A stretch of 64,000 nt of DNA. It comes from Alkalibacter saccharofermentans DSM 14828 (lineage in GTDB: Bacteria > Bacillota > Clostridia > Eubacteriales > Alkalibacteraceae). A model generated the notes under the pieces. The model was given only the letters and a program-made list of their open reading frames with translations. It was not told the DNA's origin and searched no databases. Position numbers and translations under genes: made by a program. Shown piece by piece: positions 8,700-16,433 of the stretch (position 1 is the first letter of the stretch; every line of letters starts with the position of its first letter). The stretch is taken from positions 1 to 64,000 of the forward strand of contig NZ_FQTU01000007.1 of NCBI RefSeq assembly GCF_900128885.1. Direction: 5' to 3'.

Positions 8700-9527
8700 A
8701 TGATTCTACTGAAAAAGATTGTAATCTTTTACTTCTCGGGAACCGGCAATACCTGGTGGGCAACAGGCAGGTTGACAGAGTACCTGAAGGGTATGGGTGC
8801 TGATGTCACTTTTTTTTCTATTGAGCAGGTGGATACAGAGCTTTCGGATAGGTTGATAGCAGGATGTGGCACGGTAGGTTTTGGGTACCCCATATACGGC
8901 TCTGATGTACCGGAAATCATGAAAGACTTCATGAAGGACCTTGCTCCTAGTGGAAAAGATGCTTTTGTCTATTGCACTCAGTGGCTGTGGTCAGGTGACG
9001 GGGCGCGGGTGAGTGCAGAATTTCTCTCAAATAAATTTAGAATAAAATGGGCAGAACACTTTGCAATGCCTAACAATGTTTCTGTTTCGGCAATCAGACT
9101 ACCATACACTAATGATAAAAGGCGTATTAATAAGATTCTGAAAAGAGCAGATCGGAGAATTAAAAGGCTTGTGCTAAAGATAGTGAGTGAAAAGCCTTTT
9201 CTGAGAGGTTTTAGTGCTGTTTCGGCATGCTCCGGGTATATACAGCGAGGGCCTTTCCGTTATTTTTTCGGGCGATTAAGAAATGATATCAATGTGGAAA
9301 TAAAAAAGTGTAATTTTTGTGGATACTGTGTGAAGCTTTGCCCAGTGAGCAACCTAATCCTTGATGGCAACACAGTTTCTACACTTGGCAGTTGCATCAT
9401 GTGTCTGCGCTGTTACAGTTTTTGTCCGAGAATGGCAGTTACATACATGAAAAAACTGCATAATCCAGAGCGGGGGGACCCTTACCGGGGACCGGTGGAC
9501 GGTTTTGACCCGGAATTAATGCAGTGA
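8700..9527 (+). CDS. EFR1-family flavodoxin/ferredoxin fusion protein
   Basis: This 275-residue protein begins KKIVIFYFSGTGNTWW, the FMN phosphate-binding loop of flavodoxins. It ends with two [4Fe-4S] motifs, CNFCGYCVKLCP and CIMCLRCYSFCP. That order is the EFR1 family, whose members are electron-transfer or ferrodoxin-like flavoproteins of anaerobes. The reaction partner is unknown. The ATG at 8700 lies only two bases after GGAGGAG. An in-frame CTG at 8709 has better spacing, so the true start may be there. No partner gene is adjacent, and relics lie on both sides. Confidence 0.82.
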   Translation: MILLKKIVIFYFSGTGNTWWATGRLTEYLKGMGADVTFFSIEQVDTELSDRLIAGCGTVGFGYPIYGSDVPEIMKDFMKDLAPSGKDAFVYCTQWLWSGDGARVSAEFLSNKFRIKWAEHFAMPNNVSVSAIRLPYTNDKRRINKILKRADRRIKRLVLKIVSEKPFLRGFSAVSACSGYIQRGPFRYFFGRLRNDINVEIKKCNFCGYCVKLCPVSNLILDGNTVSTLGSCIMCLRCYSFCPRMAVTYMKKLHNPERGDPYRGPVDGFDPELMQ

Positions 9528-9542
9528 CCGTGCACTATTGGT

Positions 9543-9745
9543 ATGTATGAGATATTTATGCTTTGGGATTCCATTGAGGCTGTCAAGTTAAATGAAAGGT
9601 ACTATATGCCAAGTGAAATCAATTGGTTACAGCTTGATTATCAGGTTTCAAAAAAATCGATTCTCTGAGCATAGATGGTGCTTATCCGAGGGAGGATAAG
9701 CTTGCAACAGAGGATTATGAAATGCTTGTAATAGCTGAAAAGTAG
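9543..9745 (+). pseudogene. Frameshifted relic of an unidentified small protein
   Basis: From the ATG at 9543 the frame reads MYEIFMLWDSIEAVKLNERY and on to VSKKSIL before a stop near 9665. Shifting frame there continues with IDGAYPREDKLATEDYEMLV and ends IAEK at 9745. The two halves together look like the C-terminal part of a normal acidic protein. I do not recognise the family. Confidence 0.4.
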
Positions 9746-9791
9746 CAGAAGACAGCTTTCTATTTTGAAAGGGGTAAGACTATGTCAAGGG

Positions 9792-9946
9792 AAAGCACAG
9801 GGGACGGTTCCTGACGCTTTGTACTATATAATATGGTAACAGCTTGTGGAACTAACTTTTCTGGCTAATCTTGGCATCTTATTCACCTGAAGTTTAAATC
9901 AACATATTGAAATTTAGAAAGCACTAGGAACCGTCCCTAGTGCTTT
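9792..9946. mobile_element. MITE-like element, copy 1 (155 bp)
   Basis: Terminal inverted repeats match at 19 of 21 bases. The left end contains GCACAGGGGACGGTTCC, the right end GGAACCGTCCCTAGTGC. The interior is nearly identical to the copies at 14934-15087 and 17801-17953. It has no coding capacity. GGGGACGGTTCC-type palindromic repeats are widespread in Clostridia, and some are thought to be moved by REP-associated Y1 transposases. No such transposase gene is in this window. Confidence 0.75.
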
Positions 9947-9983
9947 TAAGTTTTTTTAGGAGTACATGTTTCCATAAGTTCAG

Positions 9984-10215
9984 CTATTTCAGTGTTGAGG
10001 TAGATGCTGGAATCTTGAAATACACCCAAAATGTAAGTTGGGCAATAGGAACATCAAGTATGATCGAGATGCCATATAGCATTTCTAAGTTCTCTTTACT
10101 AACACCGCGCTCTATCCTACTAATATAAATATTAAAAACTCAGAAAGTCTATTTTGAGTAATATTTCTTTCTAGAATGTTTTGTTTTTGATGAATTATTT
10201 ATAATCTAATTTCAT
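9984..10215 (-). pseudogene. Decayed XRE-family helix-turn-helix regulator
   Basis: On the minus strand an ATG at 10215 gives MKLDYK and a stop. A second frame gives ILERNITQNRLSEF, and a third gives NIYISRIERGVSKENLEMLY followed by LDVPIAQL. Put together these follow the Cro/C1-type HTH closely (TQ, SRIERG, LDV positions), so this is a regulator gene broken by at least two frameshifts. The MITE lies just downstream of it. Confidence 0.7.
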
Positions 10216-10340
10216 AAAAACCTTTTGAGTACAACATTGCCAAATTCGAATATAATTGACAAAGAAAATGTTTCCGTTTATAATACTTATAAAATATAAT
10301 AAATATATTTTATAAGCGTAAACTTAGGGGGTTTTTCTGA

Positions 10341-10850
10341 ATGAATATAAATCCAACAAATAAAGAAGATTTCAGACTGGAAGCAGAAAGACTTAATACT
10401 ATGACAGATGCATTAACAATTTTCTCAAGGAGAACTACTTTGAAATGGTTACCAGAGATTTTAACAAAAACCGGAATAGAAAGGGAAGAAATCACTGCAA
10501 TGTTTGAGTTAAACATCGAACCTAATCAAAGCCTAAAGCAGCTGTCCTATAAGATGATGGCTTCATCTTCCAATGTATCTGTTCTGATACAGTCTATGGT
10601 TGAAGATGGAGTGGTATGTAGAGTTTCAGACCCAAAAGATAGGCGACGAATTCTTTTGAGCCTTAGCGAAAAAGGTCAAAAGCTTTTTAACAATGCACAA
10701 GAACATCTTTTAGAGAAATATGTAGAATATCTTAGAGACTTACAGGATTCTGACCGAGAAGCTTTGAACGAGGCAACACTATCCATGATTATGGTGATGG
10801 AAAGTATTCTAAATCTTAACTTGGTCAATAAAGAGGAAGAGAATTTATAG
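10341..10850 (+). CDS. MarR-family transcriptional regulator
   Basis: This 169-residue protein has a MarR winged helix at about residues 50-125: LKQLSYKMMASSSNVSVLIQ is the helix-turn-helix, and DPKDRRRILLSLSEKGQKLF is the wing and following helix. DPKDRR is the family's signature arginine-rich wing. The N-terminal region contains RLNTMTDALTIFSRRTTLKW. TTAGGGGG lies nine bases before the ATG. It probably acts as a dimeric repressor of itself or of the following genes, which begin 80 bases downstream, but no clear operator was identified. Confidence 0.85.
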   Translation: MNINPTNKEDFRLEAERLNTMTDALTIFSRRTTLKWLPEILTKTGIEREEITAMFELNIEPNQSLKQLSYKMMASSSNVSVLIQSMVEDGVVCRVSDPKDRRRILLSLSEKGQKLFNNAQEHLLEKYVEYLRDLQDSDREALNEATLSMIMVMESILNLNLVNKEEENL

Positions 10851-10929
10851 TAAGTGTCATTCGAGCAAAAAAGGGATTCAGACGTGAAGGTGCTTTTCTG
10901 ATTCGTAAAACCGATAAGGAGGGTTAGAT

Positions 10930-11382
10930 ATGATACATTTAGTTTATTGTGATGATAAAGAAAAGGTGTTAGAAAAAATACTAGACGGCTCTAAAACAAT
11001 GGTTATTAGGGCAGCAGCGGCTAGAAAGATCCCTCATAGTAGAGTTCATGAGGGGGAGAGACTTTACTTTATGAAAAAAGGCACAGCAAAAATTTCAGCA
11101 ACTGCAACAGTGAAATCAGTTCAGAATTACACTAAATTATCAGAAGAGGAAAGACAAAGGATTTTATCTGATAATCAAGGTAAATTAAACTTATCTAAAA
11201 GTCAGCAGGAACGTTGGAATAAAAAATGCACGTGTTTGGTCGAGTTTGAGAATATGAGTCAAATAAATTCTCTTGATTTTGAGCATCAACGCAATATGGA
11301 TGATTGGCTTATTCTAGAAAAAATTGAAGATGTAGTTGTAGGAAGTAGTAAACCCTATGATTATGATAAATCGAGATTTTAG
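10930..11382 (+). CDS. Small ASCH/PUA-like protein paired with DUF5131 protein
   Basis: This 150-residue soluble protein contains ILDGSKTMVIRAAAARKIPH near its start and GERLYFMKKGTAKISATATV in the middle. That arrangement, a substrate-binding loop followed by a 'G-D/E-x-L/Y-F' turn and a beta-strand, resembles ASCH/PUA-like RNA-binding folds. The assignment is tentative. AAGGAGG precedes the ATG. The DUF5131 gene begins 11 bases after its stop, so the two are co-transcribed and probably co-functional. In other bacteria DUF5131 proteins also tend to travel with small partner proteins. Confidence 0.5.
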   Translation: MIHLVYCDDKEKVLEKILDGSKTMVIRAAAARKIPHSRVHEGERLYFMKKGTAKISATATVKSVQNYTKLSEEERQRILSDNQGKLNLSKSQQERWNKKCTCLVEFENMSQINSLDFEHQRNMDDWLILEKIEDVVVGSSKPYDYDKSRF

Positions 11383-11393
11383 GTGATGCTATT

Positions 11394-12113
11394 GTGGCAA
11401 TGTGGAGTCCCTGGCGTGGCTGTCATAAATATAGCGAAGGATGTAAATACTGCTATATTCATAAAGGTGATGCTAAAAGAGGAGTAGATACAAATGTTAT
11501 TGTAAAAACCGTTGATTTTAACACACCTATTGCAAAGAATAAAAAAGGTGAATATAAGATAAAATCAGGTCAAACAGTCTACTTATGCTTTTCTACTGAT
11601 TTTCTTATTGAAGAAGCTGATGGATGGAGAGAAGAATGTTGGAAAATGATAAAAAAACGCTCTGATTTGAATTTTATTTTTCTAACGAAGAGAATCGAAA
11701 GGTTCTTACAGTGTATTCCAAAGGACTGGAATGATGGATACGAAAATGTAACTGTTGGCTGCACTGTGGAGAATCAACATAGGGTAGATTACAGACTGGG
11801 AGTATTTGTTAATCTACCAATAAAACATAGAAATGTTATTTGTCAGCCTCTTATTGAAGAAATAAATATAGAAAAATATTTGGATAATGTTGAGTTGGTA
11901 GTAGTTGGTGGAGAATCAGATAGAAATGCAAGACCACTTAACTATAATTGGGTTTTGTCTATTAGGGAACAGTGTATAAATAGAGGGGTAAGTTTCCAAT
12001 TTAGACAATGTGGCAGTCGCTTTATTAAAGATGGTAAGGAATATACACTTAATGTAAGAGACCTATGTAGCCAAGGGAGAAAGGCAAATATCGATTATTA
12101 TCCACCTGATTAA
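11394..12113 (+). CDS. DUF5131 (phage Gp37/Gp68) family protein, radical-SAM-like cysteine motif
   Basis: This 239-residue protein begins MAMWSPWRGCHKYSEGCKYC. The cysteines C-x5-C-x2-C are the family's invariant radical-SAM-like cluster motif. Later conserved stretches are LNFIFLTKRIERF, NVTVGCTVENQHRVDYR and VVVGGESDRNARPLNY, the last being a family hallmark. Homologues occur in phages and accessory islands. The molecular activity has not been established to my knowledge, though an iron-sulfur/SAM enzyme is likely. The GTG start has AGGTGAT six bases before it. A start at the next ATG would lose only two residues. Confidence 0.8.
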   Translation: MAMWSPWRGCHKYSEGCKYCYIHKGDAKRGVDTNVIVKTVDFNTPIAKNKKGEYKIKSGQTVYLCFSTDFLIEEADGWREECWKMIKKRSDLNFIFLTKRIERFLQCIPKDWNDGYENVTVGCTVENQHRVDYRLGVFVNLPIKHRNVICQPLIEEINIEKYLDNVELVVVGGESDRNARPLNYNWVLSIREQCINRGVSFQFRQCGSRFIKDGKEYTLNVRDLCSQGRKANIDYYPPD

Positions 12114-12145
12114 GCAGAAGATGGAGTTGTGAGGAGGAAAATTAA

Positions 12146-13102
12146 GTGTTTACAACAATAGGAGTTATATTCATTATAATATTCGTGGCAGCTGTCGTTT
12201 GTGTTTTCGCACTTATGATTAATCACAATAATCGATTGAAAAAAGAAGCTAAGGATTACCCACCACCAGGAAATATTGTTGAAGTAAACAACAAAAAGAT
12301 GCATGTATACGCTGAAGGTGAAGGGGAGATCACACTTATCTTTATGGCTGGGCACGGTACCAGTAATCCAACTATAGATTTTAAACCTATTTGGATGAGG
12401 ATGAAAGATGAATACAGAATCGCTGTAGTAGAGAAATCTGGTTATGGATGGAGTGATGCCTCAAATAGTTCAAGGGACATAGATACTATACTTGAGGAAA
12501 CACGGAAAGCACTCGAATTTTCTAGAGAGAAAGCTCCTTTTGTACTTTTTCCTCATTCTATGTCTGGGCTGGAGGCGATATACTGGGCACAAAAATACCC
12601 GGATGAAGTAAAAGCCATCATAGGATTAGATCCATGTACTCCTGAAGCGATTGATATTCTGCCTATGGCGCAGAAAACACAGTTATACTCCATGTATTTT
12701 ATATCAAGAATAGGTTTATCCAGGTTTATGACGGAATCTGATGTAGAAGAAAAATTTCCGCTTATGAAATCAAGTGATTTAACGGAAGAAGACAAGTTGC
12801 AGTATATGGCAGTATTTTTAAAAAGTTCCGTTACAAAGGATATGTTAAGAGAAATAAAATTCTTAAAAGAAAATGCACAAACAGTAAAAGACAAAGAAAC
12901 TCCTTTGGATATACCCATGTACTTTTTCATATCCGGTGATCAAGAGTCTGTAGCACCAGGATGGGGTGAAGCTTTAACAGGATATTTATCACATATCAGC
13001 ACTGGAAAGTATCAGAAGCTTGAAGCTAGCCATTATGTTCATTATGAAAATGCAGATTTAATTGTTCTTGAATCCAAAAAATTCTTAGAACTAATAAAAT
13101 AG
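12146..13102 (+). CDS. Membrane-anchored alpha/beta hydrolase
   Basis: This 318-residue protein has one N-terminal membrane helix (residues 4-26, IGVIFIIIFVAAVVCVFALM) and an extracytoplasmic or membrane-tethered alpha/beta hydrolase domain. The oxyanion region is FMAGHGTSNP, the nucleophile elbow is PHSMSG (a GxSxG variant with Pro at the first glycine), and the catalytic histidine is in ASHYVHYEN. GAGGAGG sits eight bases before the GTG start. Substrate is unknown; esterase or lipase-like activity is typical. A 45-residue coiled-coil membrane peptide gene follows 66 bases later and may belong to the same unit. Confidence 0.8.
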   Translation: MFTTIGVIFIIIFVAAVVCVFALMINHNNRLKKEAKDYPPPGNIVEVNNKKMHVYAEGEGEITLIFMAGHGTSNPTIDFKPIWMRMKDEYRIAVVEKSGYGWSDASNSSRDIDTILEETRKALEFSREKAPFVLFPHSMSGLEAIYWAQKYPDEVKAIIGLDPCTPEAIDILPMAQKTQLYSMYFISRIGLSRFMTESDVEEKFPLMKSSDLTEEDKLQYMAVFLKSSVTKDMLREIKFLKENAQTVKDKETPLDIPMYFFISGDQESVAPGWGEALTGYLSHISTGKYQKLEASHYVHYENADLIVLESKKFLELIK

Positions 13103-13168
13103 ATCTTCTTTTAATAGTATATATATTTAAAAAGAAGTAACAAAAATTATGGAAGGAGGAACGACATA

Positions 13169-13306
13169 ATGCAATATGTAGGATTGTTGGCGCCAATTGC
13201 TTTTGTTTTTGCACTATCAGCTCTTGCTCAGGTAGGTTCATTAAAAAAAGAGATAGATGAACTAAAAAAAGAAGTGAAGGCATTAAAAGAAGAGTCGAAA
13301 AAATAG
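13169..13306 (+). CDS. 45-residue single-helix membrane peptide with coiled coil
   Basis: GGAAGGAGG stands eight bases before an ATG that opens a 45-codon frame. Residues 4-22 (GLLAPIAFVFALSALAQVG in part) form a hydrophobic helix. Residues 25-45 are a lysine/glutamate heptad stretch (LKKEIDELKKEVKALKEESK) that predicts a short coiled coil. It looks like a genuine small protein: strong ribosome site, clean amphipathic pattern and ordinary codons. It may oligomerise or modulate a membrane partner such as the preceding hydrolase. A broken membrane-protein gene follows. Confidence 0.65.
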   Translation: MQYVGLLAPIAFVFALSALAQVGSLKKEIDELKKEVKALKEESKK

Positions 13307-13407
13307 TGTTTTGTATATTATCGATAAAGGAAAGCAATGAGTGTTGAAGCAAAAGTATTATAGTCATAAGAAGATGGATTATGAGAAATAATACGGGAGG
13401 AATTGGT

Positions 13408-13626
13408 ATGAAATGGTTATTTATAGCTTGTTATTTGGATTCTTAGTCAGCTATTTTCTCTTTTAGTGATTAAGGCCAATACAGTTCAAAAACAGACTTG
13501 AATCAATGATTGTAGTTTAGGTTGATTGGCAAGAAACATGAGGGATTTAGTCAAAACTGGACTATTATCGCCGCTATTTGGTTATTAACTGCGGTATTAT
13601 TGCAGTGTCACTTGATAACAAGGTGA
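13408..13626 (+). pseudogene. Frameshifted small membrane protein gene
   Basis: GGGAGG precedes an ATG reading MKWLFIACYLDS and a stop. A shifted frame continues with LVIWILSQLFSLLVIKANTV. A further frame reads IGKKHEGFSQNWTIIAAIWL then LTAVLL and ends near 13626. The parts resemble one two-helix membrane protein broken by at least two indels. It follows the 45-residue peptide and may once have been in the same unit. Confidence 0.5.
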
Positions 13627-13726
13627 TTTAAGAATAAGAAGGAAAGGTTTCCTTTATCAATCGAAATGGGGGAAAGGTTCTCTAGCGTAAAGCAAATTCT
13701 TATCTTTTGTGAGGTGATCAGACTCG

Positions 13727-14746
13727 ATGAAGAAAATGATTGAAAAGCTTGAGAGACACCCGGCAGTTCGGTTTGGACTTCCGGTGGTAGCAGTTGTGGG
13801 ATGTACTCTGCTCTTTCTGTTCGGGATCAGCTATTTCGGAAGTATTAACATCTACATCGCGATAGGTGTTCTCCTGCTGTTGGCGGGATATTTCTGTGGC
13901 TGGAGAGTGTTGGGAGGCGTCGTGACGCTGTCATTGGTTCTCATCTTGACCGTCGGTCCCTACTTAGTTGTCCCACGTGTTCAGTGGGTAGCATCGGCCG
14001 GGGAGCCGAGTCCGTTTCTGTATCATAGCCCGGAAGATCCGGGTCCCGCTCAGTTACGGGCCGAGTATGGCATAGATGATGTGACCGGAGGCATCGAGGA
14101 TGAGTTTGACCGGGTTGTGGTTCTGGCGGGGTGGGTCAATAGTAGGTGGAGCCACTCGGGCTCCAACATCCCTTCGTCGACAAACCCGTTGAAGATTCTC
14201 AGTGAGGCCGCCGACGGGGCCAAATTTCGGTGTGTGGAGTACAGCGTGGTCATGGTAGGTGCGGCACAGGCCATGGGTATGCCGGCACGGGTAGTGGCTC
14301 TTAAGACTAGGTGGGCAGACACAGCCCGTTCGTCTGCAGGTCACGTGGTAGCCGAGGTCTGGCTTGAAGGACTCGAGAAATGGGTGGTGACTGACCCTCA
14401 ACTTGGTTACGTATTCAGCGCCGATGGTGTTCCCCTCAGTGCGATTGAGCTCAGAGAGGCTTTGGCCCAAGAGCCGAGATCCGTTGAGGTCCTGTCTGCT
14501 GATGGGCCGATCGGCTGGCTTAGTAAGACTCGATATCTGCTGTTTGTGGGTACGTATCTCTTCCATTTCGACTCGCTGTACGACCAGAGAGTATTCCTTC
14601 CCGAGCATGAACGGACAAGCGGCGGGATGATGCTGCTTCCGGACGGAGCACCCAATCTCAAGGTGTTCCAGAGGCGGCATTACCTAAACTTTGATTACAC
14701 GTCGTCAGTTGATGACTTCTACGTAAATCCTGAGACCGCACCGTGA
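13727..14746 (+). CDS. Transglutaminase-like membrane protein of foreign, high-GC origin
   Basis: This 339-residue protein starts with three predicted membrane helices (about residues 15-90). A transglutaminase-like core follows with the catalytic cysteine in AKFRCVEYSVVMVGAAQAMG, histidine in AGHVVAEVWL and aspartate in WVVTDPQLGY. The triad looks intact, so a thiol protease or crosslinking activity outside the cell is plausible. Base composition is unlike the surroundings: I counted 36 G/C of 60 in 14041-14100, against 21 of 60 in 12781-12840. The GC-rich stretch runs from about 13,720 to 14,850. GAGGTGATC precedes the ATG, so it can be translated here. This is a clear recent acquisition. 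Confidence 0.8.
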   Translation: MKKMIEKLERHPAVRFGLPVVAVVGCTLLFLFGISYFGSINIYIAIGVLLLLAGYFCGWRVLGGVVTLSLVLILTVGPYLVVPRVQWVASAGEPSPFLYHSPEDPGPAQLRAEYGIDDVTGGIEDEFDRVVVLAGWVNSRWSHSGSNIPSSTNPLKILSEAADGAKFRCVEYSVVMVGAAQAMGMPARVVALKTRWADTARSSAGHVVAEVWLEGLEKWVVTDPQLGYVFSADGVPLSAIELREALAQEPRSVEVLSADGPIGWLSKTRYLLFVGTYLFHFDSLYDQRVFLPEHERTSGGMMLLPDGAPNLKVFQRRHYLNFDYTSSVDDFYVNPETAP

Positions 14747-14933
14747 CCGACCAGATGAGGAGTCATTGCTTGGCTCGTATGGGGTAATACTTCGCATGTG
14801 GCAAAGTGATCAGCACCAGCTCTAGCACGAAAACCGGGCCTGCAACAGCCTGTAATTGCATTATATCTATAAATACCATGAAGTATAATCGGTGGGAACA
14901 GTAATATATATATTATTATGAAGTTGTGAATTA

Positions 14934-15087
14934 AAAGCACAGGGGACGGTTCCTGACGCTTTGTACTATATAATATGGCAACAGCTTGTGAACTAACTTT
15001 TATGGCTGATCTTGGCATCTTATTCACCTGAAGTTGAAATCAACATATTGAAATTAAGAAAGCAATAGGAACCGTCCCTAATGCTTT
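14934..15087. mobile_element. MITE-like element, copy 2 (154 bp)
   Basis: Same structure as the copy at 9792-9946, with AAAGCAC and AGGGGACGGTTCC at the left and GGAACCGTCCCTAATGC at the right. Interior differences from copy 1 are few (for example a one-base deletion after GCTTGTG). It lies just right of the GC-rich import. Confidence 0.75.
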
Positions 15088-15312
15088 TAAGGAGATAACT
15101 ATCACTAATTCTTTCAATAAGAAAAGCTGATGGCCTACTAATGAGGCAAAATAAGGCGATCTTAGAGAATGGCAAAATCGATTTGTGGAGCTCATAAGGG
15201 GAAATAGGTGGCAAGTATTACTTGAACTCTTCTTTCAGCACAAGACAAAGAGTTTGTGAAAAAAGCACGGATTGAATATATTTAATCTGCAACAAAGGAG
15301 GTCAGTGAAAAA
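15088..15312. other. Spacer with a possible coding relic
   Basis: Between the MITE and the next peptide gene, a plus-strand frame at about 15105-15197 reads ILSIRKADGLLMRQNKAILE then NGKIDLWSS before a stop. It has no start signal and I do not recognise it. It is probably a fragment of a lost gene. Confidence 0.3.
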
Positions 15313-15393
15313 ATGGAATATGCGAGTGCGATTGCAGGGGGTTTTTTGGCATTGTTTTTATACTTCAGATGGAAGAAAAATAGAGAGAAGTAG
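15313..15393 (+). CDS. 26-residue membrane peptide
   Basis: AAAGGAGG lies about nine bases before an ATG giving a 26-codon frame. It reads MEYASAIAGGFLALFLYF followed by a basic tail RWKKNREK. That is one membrane helix with a positively charged cytoplasmic end. Size, charge order and ribosome site fit a real small membrane protein. It could also be a fragment, since the region is full of relics. The CPBP protease gene begins 133 bases downstream. Confidence 0.5.
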   Translation: MEYASAIAGGFLALFLYFRWKKNREK

Positions 15394-15525
15394 TGTTGGT
15401 TAGATATAAAAAATGAAGTCTTTTAATATCGATATGTTAAGCTGACCAATATCGCAGTCATTAGCAACTAATGCCTTTAAATGATTTAACGTCCAAATGA
15501 TAAAAGTGGACTGGAGGAACATGTG

Positions 15526-16251
15526 ATGAACAAAGTATTAAAAAGTATTTTATGGGTTTTATTTCTAAGCTTGATTCTTTTAGGCGTTCCTAGGTTATCT
15601 GGCATGATTGCAAACTTGTTTGATTATCAAGCAACTGATCCGGACGGCGCATATGCCTGGATATCAGTAAGACATATGTTTCAAGCCCTGATTTTTGTCA
15701 TTTTTATTGTAGTTTTAAATATTTTTAAGCCGCTTGAATATGGTTTTGGCTGGGGCAACAAAGAAGTCGGCAAGAAATATGTTTTATCCTTTACAGTTAT
15801 TTTCTGCGCAGGCTCATTTGTGTCACATTTATTGACGATTCTTACCAGCTCATTTCAACAATTCCCCTATCCCTTAACGGCGAGCAATATCATAGGGCAA
15901 CTAAGTTTTCAGCTTTTATTATCAGGCCCGTCAGAGGAACTTATCTTTAGAGCGTTTGCGATTACAATGCTGGGAATTGTCATAAAGAATCGAGGGTTTA
16001 ATGGAAAAGCCAGTGCAGCCAATATCATTGCTGCAGTTATTTTTGGATTGGCACACATGAGCTTTTCTTTTGCACCCTTCGCAGTTGTTTATAATCCGTT
16101 CCAAGTAGTCATGGCAACCGTACTGGGACTCTTTTATGGCGATTGTTATGAAAAATCTAAGAGTATGTATTATCCGATGATGATGCACAGTATTAGTAAC
16201 ATTGTGATGGTGGGTCTTACTATTATTGCTACATTTATTCTGTCCCGCTAA
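15526..16251 (+). CDS. CPBP-family intramembrane glutamic protease (Abi/Rce1-like)
   Basis: This 241-residue multi-spanning membrane protein has the three CPBP motifs: SEELIFRAF (EExxxR, with the catalytic glutamate pair), FGLAHMSF (the histidine of motif 2) and MMMHSISN (motif 3). About seven helices are predicted. Family members process prenylated or peptide substrates within the membrane. Several are linked to bacteriocin self-immunity. No peptide toxin cluster is evident, though two tiny membrane peptides are encoded upstream. GGAGG lies eight bases before the chosen ATG. An in-frame GTG three bases earlier is the alternative start. Confidence 0.85.
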   Translation: MNKVLKSILWVLFLSLILLGVPRLSGMIANLFDYQATDPDGAYAWISVRHMFQALIFVIFIVVLNIFKPLEYGFGWGNKEVGKKYVLSFTVIFCAGSFVSHLLTILTSSFQQFPYPLTASNIIGQLSFQLLLSGPSEELIFRAFAITMLGIVIKNRGFNGKASAANIIAAVIFGLAHMSFSFAPFAVVYNPFQVVMATVLGLFYGDCYEKSKSMYYPMMMHSISNIVMVGLTIIATFILSR

Positions 16252-16433
16252 AGGACACCTGTTGAAAATGGTCAGAAAATCTTACCTCATGCTATGAATT
16301 ATGGTTCGAGCATATTGATAGAACGATATAATTTATCCGAGTGTGACAATATGCTAAAAACAACACTTTAGCCAATAAACTACATCAAATTATGGCACAA
16401 TAGAACTAAAAATCTATTCCAAGGAGTGAGGTT

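Noticed and set aside
13026..13367. Minus-strand frame of 113 codons
   Set aside because: It is antisense to the hydrolase end and the 45-residue peptide gene, which has a strong ribosome site on the plus strand.
14050..14680. Long minus-strand frames of up to 208 codons
   Set aside because: They are shadows of the GC-rich transglutaminase gene on the plus strand, whose composition keeps other frames open. They lack ribosome sites and family features.
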